A stretch of DNA of 64,000 bases from Oscillospiraceae bacterium (GTDB lineage: Bacteria > Bacillota > Clostridia > Oscillospirales > Ruminococcaceae), in contig JAFXBK010000083.1 of NCBI GenBank assembly GCA_017521825.1, positions 1 to 64,000 of the forward strand, in the 5' to 3' direction. The notes beneath the pieces are model-generated. The model did not search any database, was not told where the DNA came from, and saw only the letters and a list, made by a program, of their open reading frames with translations. Positions 44,357 to 52,695 of the stretch are shown here, one piece after another. Made by a program: the position numbers and the translations under genes. Within the stretch, counting starts at the first letter, position 1. Each line of letters begins with the position of its first letter.

Positions 44357-44383
44357 TAGAAGTACATAAAAGGAGAAAGAAAA

Positions 44384-45037
44384 ATGGAAGCTTATAAAAG
44401 AGAATTTATCGAATTCCTCCAGAGCGCAGGAGTTCTCAAATTCGGTGATTTCACCGCAAAATCCGGCCGTAAAATCCCTTATTTCGTAAACGCAGGCATG
44501 ATCAAAACCGGCGACCAGATTTCCAAACTCGGCGAATTCTATGCAAAAGCATATTTTGACAAACTCGGCAAAAAAGAAGCCGTTCTCTACGGCCCTGCAT
44601 ATAAAGGCATTCCGCTTTCCATTTCCGCCGCAGTTGCTCTTTCCAAAAACGGCCTTGACGTTCCCTTCTTCTTCAACAGAAAAGAAGCAAAAGACCACGG
44701 CGAAGGCGGCACTTTTGTTGGTTACATTCCCCAGCCCGGCCAGGAAATCGTCATCATTGAAGACGTAATCACCGCCGGAACTGCAATCCGCGAATCTATG
44801 GAAATCCTCAGCCAGCTGGAAGATACCAAAGTTATCGCAACCTTTATCATGGTTAACCGCAAGGAAAAAGGCCAGACCGAAAAAGGCGCAATGGAAGAAA
44901 TTTCCGAACAGTTCGGCTTCCCGGTATATTCCGTTGTTGACGTTTACGATATTATCGAATTCCTTGAAGAAGATCCCGCAAACGAAGAAAACGTAACCAG
45001 AATCAAAAATTACCTCGCAATTAACGGAGCAAAATAA
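44384..45037 (+). CDS. pyrE: Orotate phosphoribosyltransferase
   Basis: 217 aa type I phosphoribosyltransferase. The PRPP-binding motif IVIIEDVITAGTAIRE is complete and the flexible-loop FNRKEAKDHGEGG with its lysine and acidic residues is present. It joins orotate with PRPP to give OMP. The gene stop is directly followed by the pyrB start. AAAGGAG precedes the ATG. Confidence 0.95.
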   Translation: MEAYKREFIEFLQSAGVLKFGDFTAKSGRKIPYFVNAGMIKTGDQISKLGEFYAKAYFDKLGKKEAVLYGPAYKGIPLSISAAVALSKNGLDVPFFFNRKEAKDHGEGGTFVGYIPQPGQEIVIIEDVITAGTAIRESMEILSQLEDTKVIATFIMVNRKEKGQTEKGAMEEISEQFGFPVYSVVDVYDIIEFLEEDPANEENVTRIKNYLAINGAK

Positions 45038-46132
45038 ATGAGCAATCTTATTGATATTCTCGATCTTTCCGTCGAAGAAATCGACGGGCTTATTTCCACC
45101 GCGAACGATATAATCGAAAACCCCGGAAAATATGCAAAAGCCTGCGAAGGAAAAATCCTTGCGACCCTTTTCTTCGAACCTTCCACAAGAACCCGCCTCA
45201 GCTTTGAAGCGGCAATGTTAAGCCTCGGCGGCGGCGTTCTCGGATTTTCCGAAGCAGGAAGTTCCTCCACCGCAAAAGGCGAAAGTTGCGCCGATACCAT
45301 CCGCACCGTTAACTGCTACGCGGATATAATCGCAATGCGCCATCCGAAGGAAGGCGCACCCGTTGTTGCGGCAAAAGCTTCCCGGATTCCGATTATCAAC
45401 GCAGGCGACGGCGGACATTTCCACCCCACCCAGACCCTTACCGACCTTCTCACCATAAGCCGCCATAAAGGCAGACTTAATGACCTTACCATCGGTCTTT
45501 GCGGCGACCTTAAGTTCGGAAGAACCGTCCATTCCCTTATTGCCGCCTTTGCGAGATATACCGGAATAAAATTCGTTCTTATCTCTCCGGAAGAACTTTG
45601 CGTTCCGGAATACATCAAGACCGAAACCCTTGATAAAAAAGGAATTCCCTATAAGGAAGTCCGCACCCTTGAGGAAGCAATGCCGGAACTGGATATCCTC
45701 TATATGACAAGAATCCAGCGCGAGCGTTTTGCGGATAAGGAAGAATATGAGCGCCTTAAAAATTCCTTTGTGCTCGACCTTCCGAAGCTTGAAAATGCGA
45801 AGAAAGACCTTTGCATAATGCATCCGCTCCCCAGAGTCAACGAAATTTCCACCAAGGTTGATAACGACCCCAGAGCCTGCTATTTTGACCAGGCGCTTTG
45901 CGGAAAATATATCAGAATGGCGCTTATTCTCAAGCTTCTTGCAGAAACTCCGATGCTCCTTTCCGAGACCCATGAATGTGAGCACGAAGAAGAACTTGTT
46001 AACAAGGTTTTTTGCGATAATCCCCGCTGTATAACTTCCATTGAGCAGGAAATCGACCACATTTTCCATTATACCGATAAAGAAAATGGAATCTGCCGCT
46101 GTGTTTACTGCGAAGCACAGAAAAAGATTTAA
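45038..46132 (+). CDS. pyrB: Aspartate carbamoyltransferase with fused PyrI-type zinc domain
   Basis: 364 aa, about 55 longer than plain PyrB. Residues 1-307 are the catalytic chain: carbamoyl-phosphate loop [11 protein letters not shown] near 47-57, [10 protein letters not shown], and HPLPRVNEI. The extra tail has C326-x4-C331-x23-C355-x2-C358, the same spacing as the zinc site of the E. coli regulatory chain PyrI (CxxxxC ... CxxC), with an extra C353. The nucleotide-binding allosteric domain of PyrI is absent, so the tail may hold the quaternary structure without feedback control (inferred). It ends the operon. Confidence 0.93.
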   Translation: MSNLIDILDLSVEEIDGLISTANDIIENPGKYAKACEGKILATLFFEPSTRTRLSFEAAMLSLGGGVLGFSEAGSSSTAKGESCADTIRTVNCYADIIAMRHPKEGAPVVAAKASRIPIINAGDGGHFHPTQTLTDLLTISRHKGRLNDLTIGLCGDLKFGRTVHSLIAAFARYTGIKFVLISPEELCVPEYIKTETLDKKGIPYKEVRTLEEAMPELDILYMTRIQRERFADKEEYERLKNSFVLDLPKLENAKKDLCIMHPLPRVNEISTKVDNDPRACYFDQALCGKYIRMALILKLLAETPMLLSETHECEHEEELVNKVFCDNPRCITSIEQEIDHIFHYTDKENGICRCVYCEAQKKI

Positions 46133-46150
46133 AACCCGTGCTCAAAAAAG

Positions 46151-46182
46151 AAACTCCCGTGCTCAAACGAGCACGGGAGTTT
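46151..46182. terminator. Bidirectional terminator of the pyr operon
   Basis: AAACTCCCGTGCTC-aaac-GAGCACGGGAGTTT, a perfect 14-bp stem carrying the GTGCTC/GAGCAC core seen elsewhere in the window. It separates pyrB from the convergent regulator gene. Confidence 0.85.
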
Positions 46183-46199
46183 CGCTTGCCGTTTTTTAC

Positions 46200-46224
46200 G
46201 GTAGGGCGGGGGCTTGCTCCCGCC
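46200..46224. repeat. REP-like palindrome
   Basis: GTAGGGCGGGGGC-TTG-CTCCCGCC is a GC-rich imperfect palindrome with the GTAGGG start seen again at 59391. It is probably an interspersed extragenic repeat. Confidence 0.5.
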
Positions 46225-46235
46225 GCAAAACAAAT

Positions 46236-47093
46236 TTATTTTGATTTTTTTGTAACGATATATCGAACAGTAAAAACCACTGCCGAGACGAAAAATCCGG
46301 TATAAATCCATACATAAAAGGAATGGAAAAACGTATAAAACCCGGTGTTCATGGTGGAAAAAACGTAGTTGATAATCTGTTTGTAAAGGTGGCTTAAGGA
46401 AAAGACAGCCAACGCAATTTTCAAAACGCCGTAAAGCGACCAAAAGATTATCGGCATTTTTTTGCTTTCAAGCGGAATTTTCCGAAAGCGGAAAACCGTT
46501 ATAAGAATAAGCGAAAGGATTACCGCAAGCTGGGCAAAAGCCAAAAGAAGCCTTACAAAATCGCCGCCCCGGATCATAAACAAAAGGGTCTGGAAATTAA
46601 GAACCACCGCGGAACTTATTCCGGTGGCCATCCGAAGGTACATATCAATTGCAAAGAAAACCGCCCAGGCGCACCAAAGGCCGATGTTCCTTTTAAAGAC
46701 AAAACAGATTATTCCGCAAAGGATAAGCGGGGAGGAAAGAACAAGACCAACAATTCCGCCGCCGGCCGCAAGCAGAACAACCGTTACAATAAGGGAAAGG
46801 GAAAGCAAAATCGTTCCGACAATTTTCCGGGGCGGAAAGTTGCTTTCTTTTTTTATAATAATGGTCTGGGGTTTTTCTTCCGCCGAAGCGGAAACTTCGT
46901 TGCTTTTAACAAGTTCGTCAATGGTGATTCCGAAAATTTCCGAAAGTTTTATAATTTTATCAAGGTCCGGGGTTGCCGCGCCGTTTTCCCATTTTGAAAT
47001 GCTTTGGCGCGAAACTTCGAGCATTTCCGAAAGTTCGCCCTGGGATAAATTCCGCTCGGTACGAAGTTTATATATTTTTTCGCCGATTGTCAA
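46236..47093 (-). CDS. XRE-type regulator with membrane domain
   Basis: 285 aa from a TTG start (AGGAGGCGG upstream). Residues 1-65 are a Cro/CI HTH (LSQGELSEMLEVSRQSISKW). After a short linker come about six membrane helices (from VGTILLSLSLIVTVVLLAAG to the end). HTH-membrane fusions of this kind are common in Firmicutes and are thought to sense envelope or metabolic signals; the signal here is unknown. It is transcribed alone from a promoter at 47119-47147. Confidence 0.8.
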   Translation of the reverse strand: MTIGEKIYKLRTERNLSQGELSEMLEVSRQSISKWENGAATPDLDKIIKLSEIFGITIDELVKSNEVSASAEEKPQTIIIKKESNFPPRKIVGTILLSLSLIVTVVLLAAGGGIVGLVLSSPLILCGIICFVFKRNIGLWCAWAVFFAIDMYLRMATGISSAVVLNFQTLLFMIRGGDFVRLLLAFAQLAVILSLILITVFRFRKIPLESKKMPIIFWSLYGVLKIALAVFSLSHLYKQIINYVFSTMNTGFYTFFHSFYVWIYTGFFVSAVVFTVRYIVTKKSK

Positions 47094-47118
47094 AAAACCG
47101 CCTCCTTTTTACGATAAA

Positions 47119-47147
47119 ATCATACCATTTTTGGATGTAAATGTCTA
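47119..47147 (-). promoter_or_regulatory. Promoter of the XRE membrane regulator
   Basis: On the minus strand, TAGACA, 17 bases, then TATGAT extended by TG. The spacer TTTACATCCAAAAA resembles a segment near the DUF1836 promoter at 53239 (TTTACATCTAAAAA read on the plus strand). Confidence 0.6.
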
Positions 47148-47261
47148 TCAACATGGGTTTAAAACTTTAGCAACCGGCGGTTGCACCTTTGTTTTTGGCG
47201 GATTTTGTCTGGAGGATTAAACAATTATTAAAATCCGGGAAACAAAAAATTCACAATTTGC

Positions 47262-47270
47262 TGGTATTAT
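47262..47270 (+). promoter_or_regulatory. Extended -10 promoter of the glycosyltransferase
   Basis: TGGTATTAT lies 38 bases before the TTG start. The rest of the 215-base gap holds a small GCAACC/GGTTGC hairpin at 47170-47184. Confidence 0.4.
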
Positions 47271-47308
47271 ACGGGTTGGAAAAAATTTTCTTAAAAGGCG
47301 GTGTAAAA

Positions 47309-48682
47309 TTGGAAGAAAAACTCAGCGTTTGTCTGATTAACGACAGCTTTCCTCCGCTTATTGACGGCGTTGCCAACACGGTTATGAACTACGCGAAAGT
47401 TGTTAACGAAAAACACGGAAAAGCCGTTGTTGCGGTTCCTTTTTATCCAAAGGCGGATGATTCCGGCTTTCCCTATAAGGTTGTTCGTTTTCCAAGCATC
47501 AATACCGAGCGAATAATAGATTACCGGGCGGGTTATCCTTTTTCCTACGAAACCCTTGAAAAAATAAAGCCGGAAAAAATCAACATAATCCACACCCATT
47601 GTCCCTTTGCTTCAACGGTTCTTGCAAGAACCCTTCGGGAACCTTTGGATTCGCCGATAATTTTCACCTATCATACGAAATTCGACGTGGACATCGAAAG
47701 AGCTGTTGGAAAAGGTTATCTTAAAGAAAAAATAATAAAAGGAATTGTCAAAAACATCGAAGCCTGCGACGAAGTTTGGGTGGTAAGCGAAGGCGCCGGA
47801 AAAAACCTTAAAAACCTTGGCTATAAAGGCGATTACGTCGTAATGCCGAACGGGGTGGATATCCCCAAAGGCAAGGTTTCAAAAGAAGAAATCGAAAAAG
47901 CTACCGGGAAATATGACCTTCCGGAGGACGTTCCGGTTTTTCTTTTTGTCGGAAGAATGGCCTGGTATAAGGGACTTGATATAATCCTCGAGGCGCTCGA
48001 AAAACTTAAGGAGGCCGGCGAGGATTTCAGGATGGTTTTTGTCGGCGGCGGACTTGATTTTGATGAGGTTGTAAAATATTCAGAAGAACTTGGCGTATCG
48101 GAAAAATGTATTTTCACCGGGGCGATTCATAACCGGGATTCCATCCGGGCTTTTTACAGCCGTGCGGATCTGTTCCTTTTTCCTTCGGTTTACGATACCA
48201 ACGGGCTTGTCGTCCGCGAAGCGGCGGCCTGTTCCCTTGCAAGCGTTCTTATTGAAGGAAGCTGCGCCGCGGAAGGAATTCTGGATTCCGAAACGGGTTT
48301 TCTTTCCGAAAACAATTCGGAAAGTTTTGCGAAAAAACTTATTTTCCTTTGTAAAAACCGGGAGCTTATGAAAAAAACCGGCGAAAAAGCCGCGGAAAAA
48401 ATTTATATATCCTGGGAGGATTCCGTTGCGAAGGCGGTTGAACGCTATAAAATCGTTCTTGAAAATTACCGGAGCGGAAAATTTAAAAGGGAACAGACCC
48501 TTGCGGACGAATGGCTTGATACCGAAGGAGAATTCCTTGATTATATAGCAGAAGCCAAAATAAAAACAAAAACCGTGAAAAACGAAGTTTACGAGGGTTC
48601 AAAAAAGGCGGCAAAAAGCTTTAACCAAAGGCGAATAAAGCTTAAAAAATCAATTATAAAAAAGCTCCACCGTTTGTTCTAA
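47309..48682 (+). CDS. Glycosyltransferase family 4
   Basis: 457 aa from TTG 47309, preceded by AAAGGCGGTG; the open frame further left does not look like coding sequence. GT-B fold signs: VCLINDSFPPLIDGVANTV at the N-terminus, IHTHCPFASTVLAR, donor-domain FLFVGRMAWYKGLDIILEAL, and the E-x7-E region GLVVREAAACSLASVLIEGS. It resembles diacylglycerol glucosyltransferases and related Firmicutes enzymes that act at the membrane on glycolipids. The basic C-terminal tail (IKLKKSIIKKLHRLF) could bind the membrane. The acceptor cannot be told from sequence. Confidence 0.85.
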   Translation: MEEKLSVCLINDSFPPLIDGVANTVMNYAKVVNEKHGKAVVAVPFYPKADDSGFPYKVVRFPSINTERIIDYRAGYPFSYETLEKIKPEKINIIHTHCPFASTVLARTLREPLDSPIIFTYHTKFDVDIERAVGKGYLKEKIIKGIVKNIEACDEVWVVSEGAGKNLKNLGYKGDYVVMPNGVDIPKGKVSKEEIEKATGKYDLPEDVPVFLFVGRMAWYKGLDIILEALEKLKEAGEDFRMVFVGGGLDFDEVVKYSEELGVSEKCIFTGAIHNRDSIRAFYSRADLFLFPSVYDTNGLVVREAAACSLASVLIEGSCAAEGILDSETGFLSENNSESFAKKLIFLCKNRELMKKTGEKAAEKIYISWEDSVAKAVERYKIVLENYRSGKFKREQTLADEWLDTEGEFLDYIAEAKIKTKTVKNEVYEGSKKAAKSFNQRRIKLKKSIIKKLHRLF

Positions 48683-48721
48683 AACTTTTTGGAATTTATT
48701 ATAAAACCGACTATTTTGTTA

Positions 48722-48750
48722 TTGAAAAAAACAATGGTTTACTGTATAAT
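48722..48750 (+). promoter_or_regulatory. Promoter of the DHHW lipoprotein gene
   Basis: TTGAAA and TGTATAAT are spaced by 17 bases, 50 bases before the ATG. GGAGG lies just before the start. Confidence 0.75.
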
Positions 48751-48800
48751 TCATAATGGTATTTTGGCTTTTTATAATTAATTTTTAACGGAGGAAAAGA

Positions 48801-50135
48801 ATGAAAAAAACAGCCCTTATCGTTCTTGCTATTTTAATGGTGCTCGGTCTTTCTGCCTGCGGCCACGAACACGTTCCGGGACCTGCCGCAACCTGTACGA
48901 CCCACCAGATTTGCACCGAATGTGAAGAAATTCTTGTTGAAGCAACCGGCCACCGCCCGGGACCTTCCGCAACCTGCCTTGAACCCCAGGTTTGTGAAAG
49001 ATGCGGAAAAGAACTTTCTCCAAAACTTGACCATGTTTCCAAAAAAGCGGCAACCTGCACCGAAGGCGAAATCTGTATCGGATGCGGAACGGAAATTACT
49101 CCAAAGCTCGGCCACAGCATAAACGAGAAAAACGCCTGCAGCACCTGCGGACTTCAGATTGTTCCTGAAAACCAGAAATATATCAAACCCGGAAGAAACG
49201 GCGCCCTTTCCGATAACCTTGATAACATTGTTCCGGAAACCGAAAGCGGCCATTATAACAACAACATCGATGCTTACTATGCCGGCGCGGTTCTTGTTTG
49301 CGGCGATTACGGCCTTGAATATTTCCTTCCTTCCGCAAGCGGAAACAGCGGCTGGGCAAAAACCATTAACCAATTTGCGGAAAAATATCCGGAACTTAAC
49401 GTAACCGCCCTTCTTGTTCCCAAAAGCTGCACCTTTAACTCTCCGGAAGGTTACACCGATCCTTACGAGCGCACCGAGGCACATATCTCCGCAACTTACG
49501 ATATGCTTAACGAAGGAATAAAAGCCGCGGATTGCCTTGGAATTATGAGCGAACACAGCGAAGAGTATATGTTCTACCGCACCGACCACCATTGGACAAG
49601 CCTTGGCGCATATTACGCTTCCGTTGCTTACTGCAACGCAAACGATATCGTTCCTTACGAACTGGATTCTTATGAAAGCGTTGTTAAAACTGATTTCCTC
49701 GGAACCCTTTACAACTATGCCGGCGGCCCTTCCGCTTTTAAAGAAAACCTTGACTACACCGTCGGACGTTATCCCCACATCGGTTATTCCATGATTGCCG
49801 GCAACAGCGGAAACTGGTATAACACCGCCGCAATCAACTATAACTATAAAACCTATGCCGGAATGTTTATAAGCGGCGATAACCCCCTTACCCTTATCAC
49901 CACCGAAAACAAAAACGGCAAAACCCTTATGATTTTTAAGGAATCCTACGGAAACGCCTTTGTTCCTTATATGATCGATTATTACGAACAGGTTCTTGTT
50001 GTTGATATCCGCGAAAGCACCAAAGGAACCGGCGAACTTATCGAAGAATACGGCGTAACCGACGTTCTTTTCATCAACAACTGCCAGGCGGCGGTAACTT
50101 TTGAAAGCGAGCTTCGCTCGAAAGCTCTTTCCTGA
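48801..50135 (+). CDS. DHHW-family lipoprotein with cysteine-rich repeats
   Basis: 444 aa. A signal peptide with lipobox (LGLSAC, C20) predicts a lipid-anchored surface protein. Residues 20-115 hold about four repeats with ATC-x5-6-C-x2-C and GH between them, a probable metal-binding or disulfide module. Residues ~120-440 are a DHHW domain: YRTDHHWTSLGAYYASVAYC (D262-H-H-W), then FKESYGNAFVPYMIDYYEQV and VVDIR, the SGNH/AlgX-like catalytic block. Relatives modify cell-surface glycans by O-acetyl transfer or removal, often beside an MBOAT gene; none is here. It stands alone after the glycosyltransferase. Confidence 0.82.
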   Translation: MKKTALIVLAILMVLGLSACGHEHVPGPAATCTTHQICTECEEILVEATGHRPGPSATCLEPQVCERCGKELSPKLDHVSKKAATCTEGEICIGCGTEITPKLGHSINEKNACSTCGLQIVPENQKYIKPGRNGALSDNLDNIVPETESGHYNNNIDAYYAGAVLVCGDYGLEYFLPSASGNSGWAKTINQFAEKYPELNVTALLVPKSCTFNSPEGYTDPYERTEAHISATYDMLNEGIKAADCLGIMSEHSEEYMFYRTDHHWTSLGAYYASVAYCNANDIVPYELDSYESVVKTDFLGTLYNYAGGPSAFKENLDYTVGRYPHIGYSMIAGNSGNWYNTAAINYNYKTYAGMFISGDNPLTLITTENKNGKTLMIFKESYGNAFVPYMIDYYEQVLVVDIRESTKGTGELIEEYGVTDVLFINNCQAAVTFESELRSKALS

Positions 50136-50142
50136 TAGAAGC

Positions 50143-50177
50143 AAAAAAGGCGGAAGATTTCTTCCGCCTTTATTTTT
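50143..50177 (+). terminator. Terminator after the DHHW gene
   Basis: AAAGGCGGAAG-attt-CTTCCGCCTTT followed by ATTTTTA. Confidence 0.85.
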
Positions 50178-50191
50178 AGGGGGATTTAAAA

Positions 50192-50743
50192 ATGGAACTT
50201 AAAGAACAGATTTTAAACTACGTTCCTTTTAACGAGCAGGAAATGCGGGATAAAAAACTTCTTCTGGAATGGCTTTCGGAACCGAAGGTTTTTGAAAGGG
50301 AAAACGAAAAAGCCCATTTTACCGCTTCCGCCTGGGTAATTAATCCGGAAAAGACAAAAGTTCTGATGATTTACCATAACATCTACGATTCCTGGGCATG
50401 GATGGGCGGTCATGCCGACGGCGAAACGGATCTTTTGAAAGTTGCGGAAAGGGAAGCAAGGGAGGAAAGCGGAATCAGCGATTTAAAGCCGCTTTCGGAA
50501 GACATTCTTTCCATAGAGATAGTTCCCGTAAGCGGCCACGAAAAGCGCGGAAAATACGTTCCATCCCACCTTCATCTTAACGTGACATATCTTTTTGAAG
50601 CGCCGGAACAGCAGGATCTTTTTATAAAACCGGACGAAAACAGCGGCGTTATGTGGATTCCTTTTGAGGAAATAAAAAACAAAAGCACCGAAAAGTGGTT
50701 TATCGAAAGGATTTATTCAAAACTTATCGAAAAAATAAAATAA
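50192..50743 (+). CDS. Nudix hydrolase
   Basis: 183 aa. The Nudix box is complete: GGHADGETDLLKVAEREARE with the following ESGI fits G-x5-E-x7-REUxEExGU. It hydrolyses a nucleoside diphosphate linked to another group; the substrate cannot be named. HLHLNVTYLFEA and the acidic C-terminal helices fit the NUDIX fold seen in Firmicutes proteins of this size. GGGGG is the ribosome site and a terminator follows. Confidence 0.9.
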   Translation: MELKEQILNYVPFNEQEMRDKKLLLEWLSEPKVFERENEKAHFTASAWVINPEKTKVLMIYHNIYDSWAWMGGHADGETDLLKVAEREAREESGISDLKPLSEDILSIEIVPVSGHEKRGKYVPSHLHLNVTYLFEAPEQQDLFIKPDENSGVMWIPFEEIKNKSTEKWFIERIYSKLIEKIK

Positions 50744-50744
50744 A

Positions 50745-50774
50745 GAAGCCTCCGCAAAGCGGAGGCTTTTGTTT
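50745..50774. terminator. Bidirectional terminator (Nudix / F420-ligase-like)
   Basis: AAGCCTCCGC-aaa-GCGGAGGCTT with T-rich tails on both strands, between convergent genes. Confidence 0.85.
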
Positions 50775-50783
50775 TTTTTAAAA

Positions 50784-51977
50784 TCAGTTGGTGTAGTTAT
50801 CGAAATAACCCTGAACAAGGATAACGGGGGTTCCTTTATCGCCGGAGCCGGAAGTAAGGTCGCAAAGGGAACCGATAAGGTCGGTAAGCTGGCGGGGAGT
50901 GGTTCCTTCGGAAGCCATGTTGCCAACAAGGTTTGCGTCTTTTGCTTTAATGCTTTCGGAAATTGCGTTTTTAAGATCTTCGCCGGAAAGACCAGCAAAA
51001 TCGTTATCCGCAAGATATTTGAGCTTGAGTTCGTTGGGGGTGCCGATAAGACCGTCGGTGTGGAAAGGAGAAACAACCGGGTCCGCAAGCTCCCAGATTT
51101 TTCCCTGAGGATCCTTGAATGCGCCGTCGCCATATACCATAACTTCAACATGTTTTCCGGTGGCTTCAAGAATGCGTTTCTGGATATCAAGAACAAGATC
51201 CTGGCTGTCGCGGGGGAAGAGTTTTACGGTGCTTTCGGTTGCTTTGTTGGAACCGAGAAGGCCGTATTTTTCGTTATAACCGCCGCTGATGGGAGCATTA
51301 AGAATATCGTCAAGACCGAGGACAATTTTTGCGCCGGCTTTTTTAAGAAGGCGTTTGCTTCTTGCGCGGGTGTGGATGTCGCAGGTAAGAACGCAGTCGG
51401 TGTAATCAAGAATTGCTTTTGCCTGGTTTGCAAAAACAACTTCGACCTCTGCACCTTCCTCTTTAACAAGGCCGCAGTAATAATCAACGTAATCAACGCC
51501 GGTGAAGGGGTGTTTGTTTTCGCCGAAAAGTTCGCGGTATTTTTCAAGGGAAAGAACGTCGGTATAGGGGTCAACGCCTGCTTCATCGAGTTTATCGATG
51601 CTTACAAGTTCGTTACCGACTTCATCGGAAGGATAGGAAAGCATAAGAACAACTTTCTTTGCGCCTCTTGCAATTCCGCGAAGGCAGATTGCAAAGCGGT
51701 TTCTGGAAAGGATCGGGAAGATTACGCCAACGGTTTCTCCGCCGAATTTTGCTTTAACGTCTGCGGAGATGTCATCAACGGTTGCATAGTTGCCCTGGGC
51801 TCTTGCAACAACGGATTCGGTAACGGCGATTACGTCGCGGTCGCGGATTTCAAAACCCTCGGATTCGGCTGCTTCAAGAACGGAAGCGGTTACCATTTCG
51901 CCAAGGTTATCGCCCTGACGGAAAATGGGGCAGCGGATGCCGCGGGATACAGTACCAACTTTTCTGGTGTTTGCCAT
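50784..51977 (-). CDS. Coenzyme F420-0:L-glutamate ligase-like protein
   Basis: 397 aa of the CofE-like family. Signs: GTVSRGIRCPIFRQGDNLGE, DRDVIAVTESVVARAQGNYA at the N-terminus and DANLVGNMASEGTTPRQLTD near the end. CofE adds glutamate to F420, but Firmicutes with this longer protein generally lack F420, so its substrate is unknown. It is transcribed alone from a good promoter, with strongly biased codons that suggest high expression. Confidence 0.75.
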   Translation of the reverse strand: MANTRKVGTVSRGIRCPIFRQGDNLGEMVTASVLEAAESEGFEIRDRDVIAVTESVVARAQGNYATVDDISADVKAKFGGETVGVIFPILSRNRFAICLRGIARGAKKVVLMLSYPSDEVGNELVSIDKLDEAGVDPYTDVLSLEKYRELFGENKHPFTGVDYVDYYCGLVKEEGAEVEVVFANQAKAILDYTDCVLTCDIHTRARSKRLLKKAGAKIVLGLDDILNAPISGGYNEKYGLLGSNKATESTVKLFPRDSQDLVLDIQKRILEATGKHVEVMVYGDGAFKDPQGKIWELADPVVSPFHTDGLIGTPNELKLKYLADNDFAGLSGEDLKNAISESIKAKDANLVGNMASEGTTPRQLTDLIGSLCDLTSGSGDKGTPVILVQGYFDNYTN

Positions 51978-52080
51978 AAAACTACAGATCCTTTCTATAT
52001 AAAGACTTTTTTTAACTATTGTAAAAAAGTCTCTTTTTTTGTCTTTTTTTCGACAAAAAAAGTAATATCTACAACAGAAT

Positions 52081-52109
52081 ATTATACATAATTATATTCT
52101 TTTCCGCAA
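52081..52109 (-). promoter_or_regulatory. Promoter of the F420-ligase-like gene
   Basis: On the minus strand, TTGCGG, 17 bases, TATAAT with TG extension. The ~100-base leader between it and the start holds A/T-rich hairpins only (AAAGACTTTTTT type). Confidence 0.7.
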
Positions 52110-52189
52110 GATGTTTTTTATAATTTAAGGTGCCAAGTTTTGTAAAATTTTTTATTTTTCCGGCTTTCGGTTTTTGTATTTATTTTACA

Positions 52190-52222
52190 AAAAAAGGGGA
52201 ACGCCGAAGCGTTCCGCTTTTT
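52190..52222. terminator. Bidirectional terminator after the TM-HTH gene
   Basis: GGAACGC-CGAA-GCGTTCC flanked by A7 and T6 on the two sides. Confidence 0.85.
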
Positions 52223-52224
52223 TA

Positions 52225-52599
52225 TTAAACAAGTTTTTTAAGAAGTTCTTCCGGAGGAATTTCGTAAAGCTTTGCGATTGCGATAAGGTTCGAAGTGCTC
52301 GGTTCAGAAGAACCGTTTTCCCATTTGGAAACGGCCTGGCGCGAAACCCCAAGGCTTTCCGCAACAAATTCCTGGGTCATGTTTTTTTCGGTACGGAGTT
52401 CCTTAAGGGTTTCCCCAAGGGTTTTGCGGATTTCCTCCTGGCGGGGAGTAACGTTTTCCGCCGGGGAATAATTTTGGTTCAGGGGTTTCCGCCTGTTCGC
52501 GTAGCGAACAATAAGAACAACGGCAACAATTAGAATAATCAGGGAAACCAGAAAACCGAGGCCGAAAAAAAGAACAAGTCTTGAGCCGATTACAGACAT
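52225..52599 (-). CDS. Membrane-anchored HTH protein (124 aa)
   Basis: The ATG at 52599 follows AAAGGAGAG. One N-terminal membrane helix (LVLFFGLGFLVSLIILIVAV) is followed by a linker and a C-terminal XRE HTH (NMTQEFVAESLGVSRQAVSKW). This order, membrane first and HTH last, is the reverse of the usual one. It probably regulates transcription from the membrane. Its target may be the neighbouring genes or itself (inferred). Confidence 0.75.
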   Translation of the reverse strand: MSVIGSRLVLFFGLGFLVSLIILIVAVVLIVRYANRRKPLNQNYSPAENVTPRQEEIRKTLGETLKELRTEKNMTQEFVAESLGVSRQAVSKWENGSSEPSTSNLIAIAKLYEIPPEELLKKLV

Positions 52600-52643
52600 A
52601 AAAATCTCTCCTTTCTGTGCGGAGATTATATCATCAAAAGGTT

Positions 52644-52692
52644 GGTTGCGCCACCAACTTTCGCGCAACCCGGGCGCAACTTTGAGTTGCGC
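52644..52692. repeat. Two GTTGCGC/GCGCAAC hairpins between minus-strand genes
   Basis: GGTTGCGC pairs with GCGCAACC (52644-52670), and GCGCAACT-ttg-AGTTGCGC (52674-52692) follows. The second could terminate the DUF1836 gene; the arms are interchangeable. An extended -10 (TGATATAAT, minus strand) for the TM-HTH gene lies just beyond. Confidence 0.6.
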
Positions 52693-52695
52693 GGT

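Noticed and set aside
47189..47308. An N-terminal extension of the GT4 glycosyltransferase.
   Set aside because: The region contains a promoter-like extended -10 and lacks the family's N-terminal strand, which begins at the TTG at 47309.
48834..50144. A 436-codon minus-strand frame across the DHHW lipoprotein, and similar ones over the ABC, GH36 and cls genes.
   Set aside because: Same shadow effect; the plus-strand (or known-strand) genes have signal peptides, catalytic motifs and ribosome sites.
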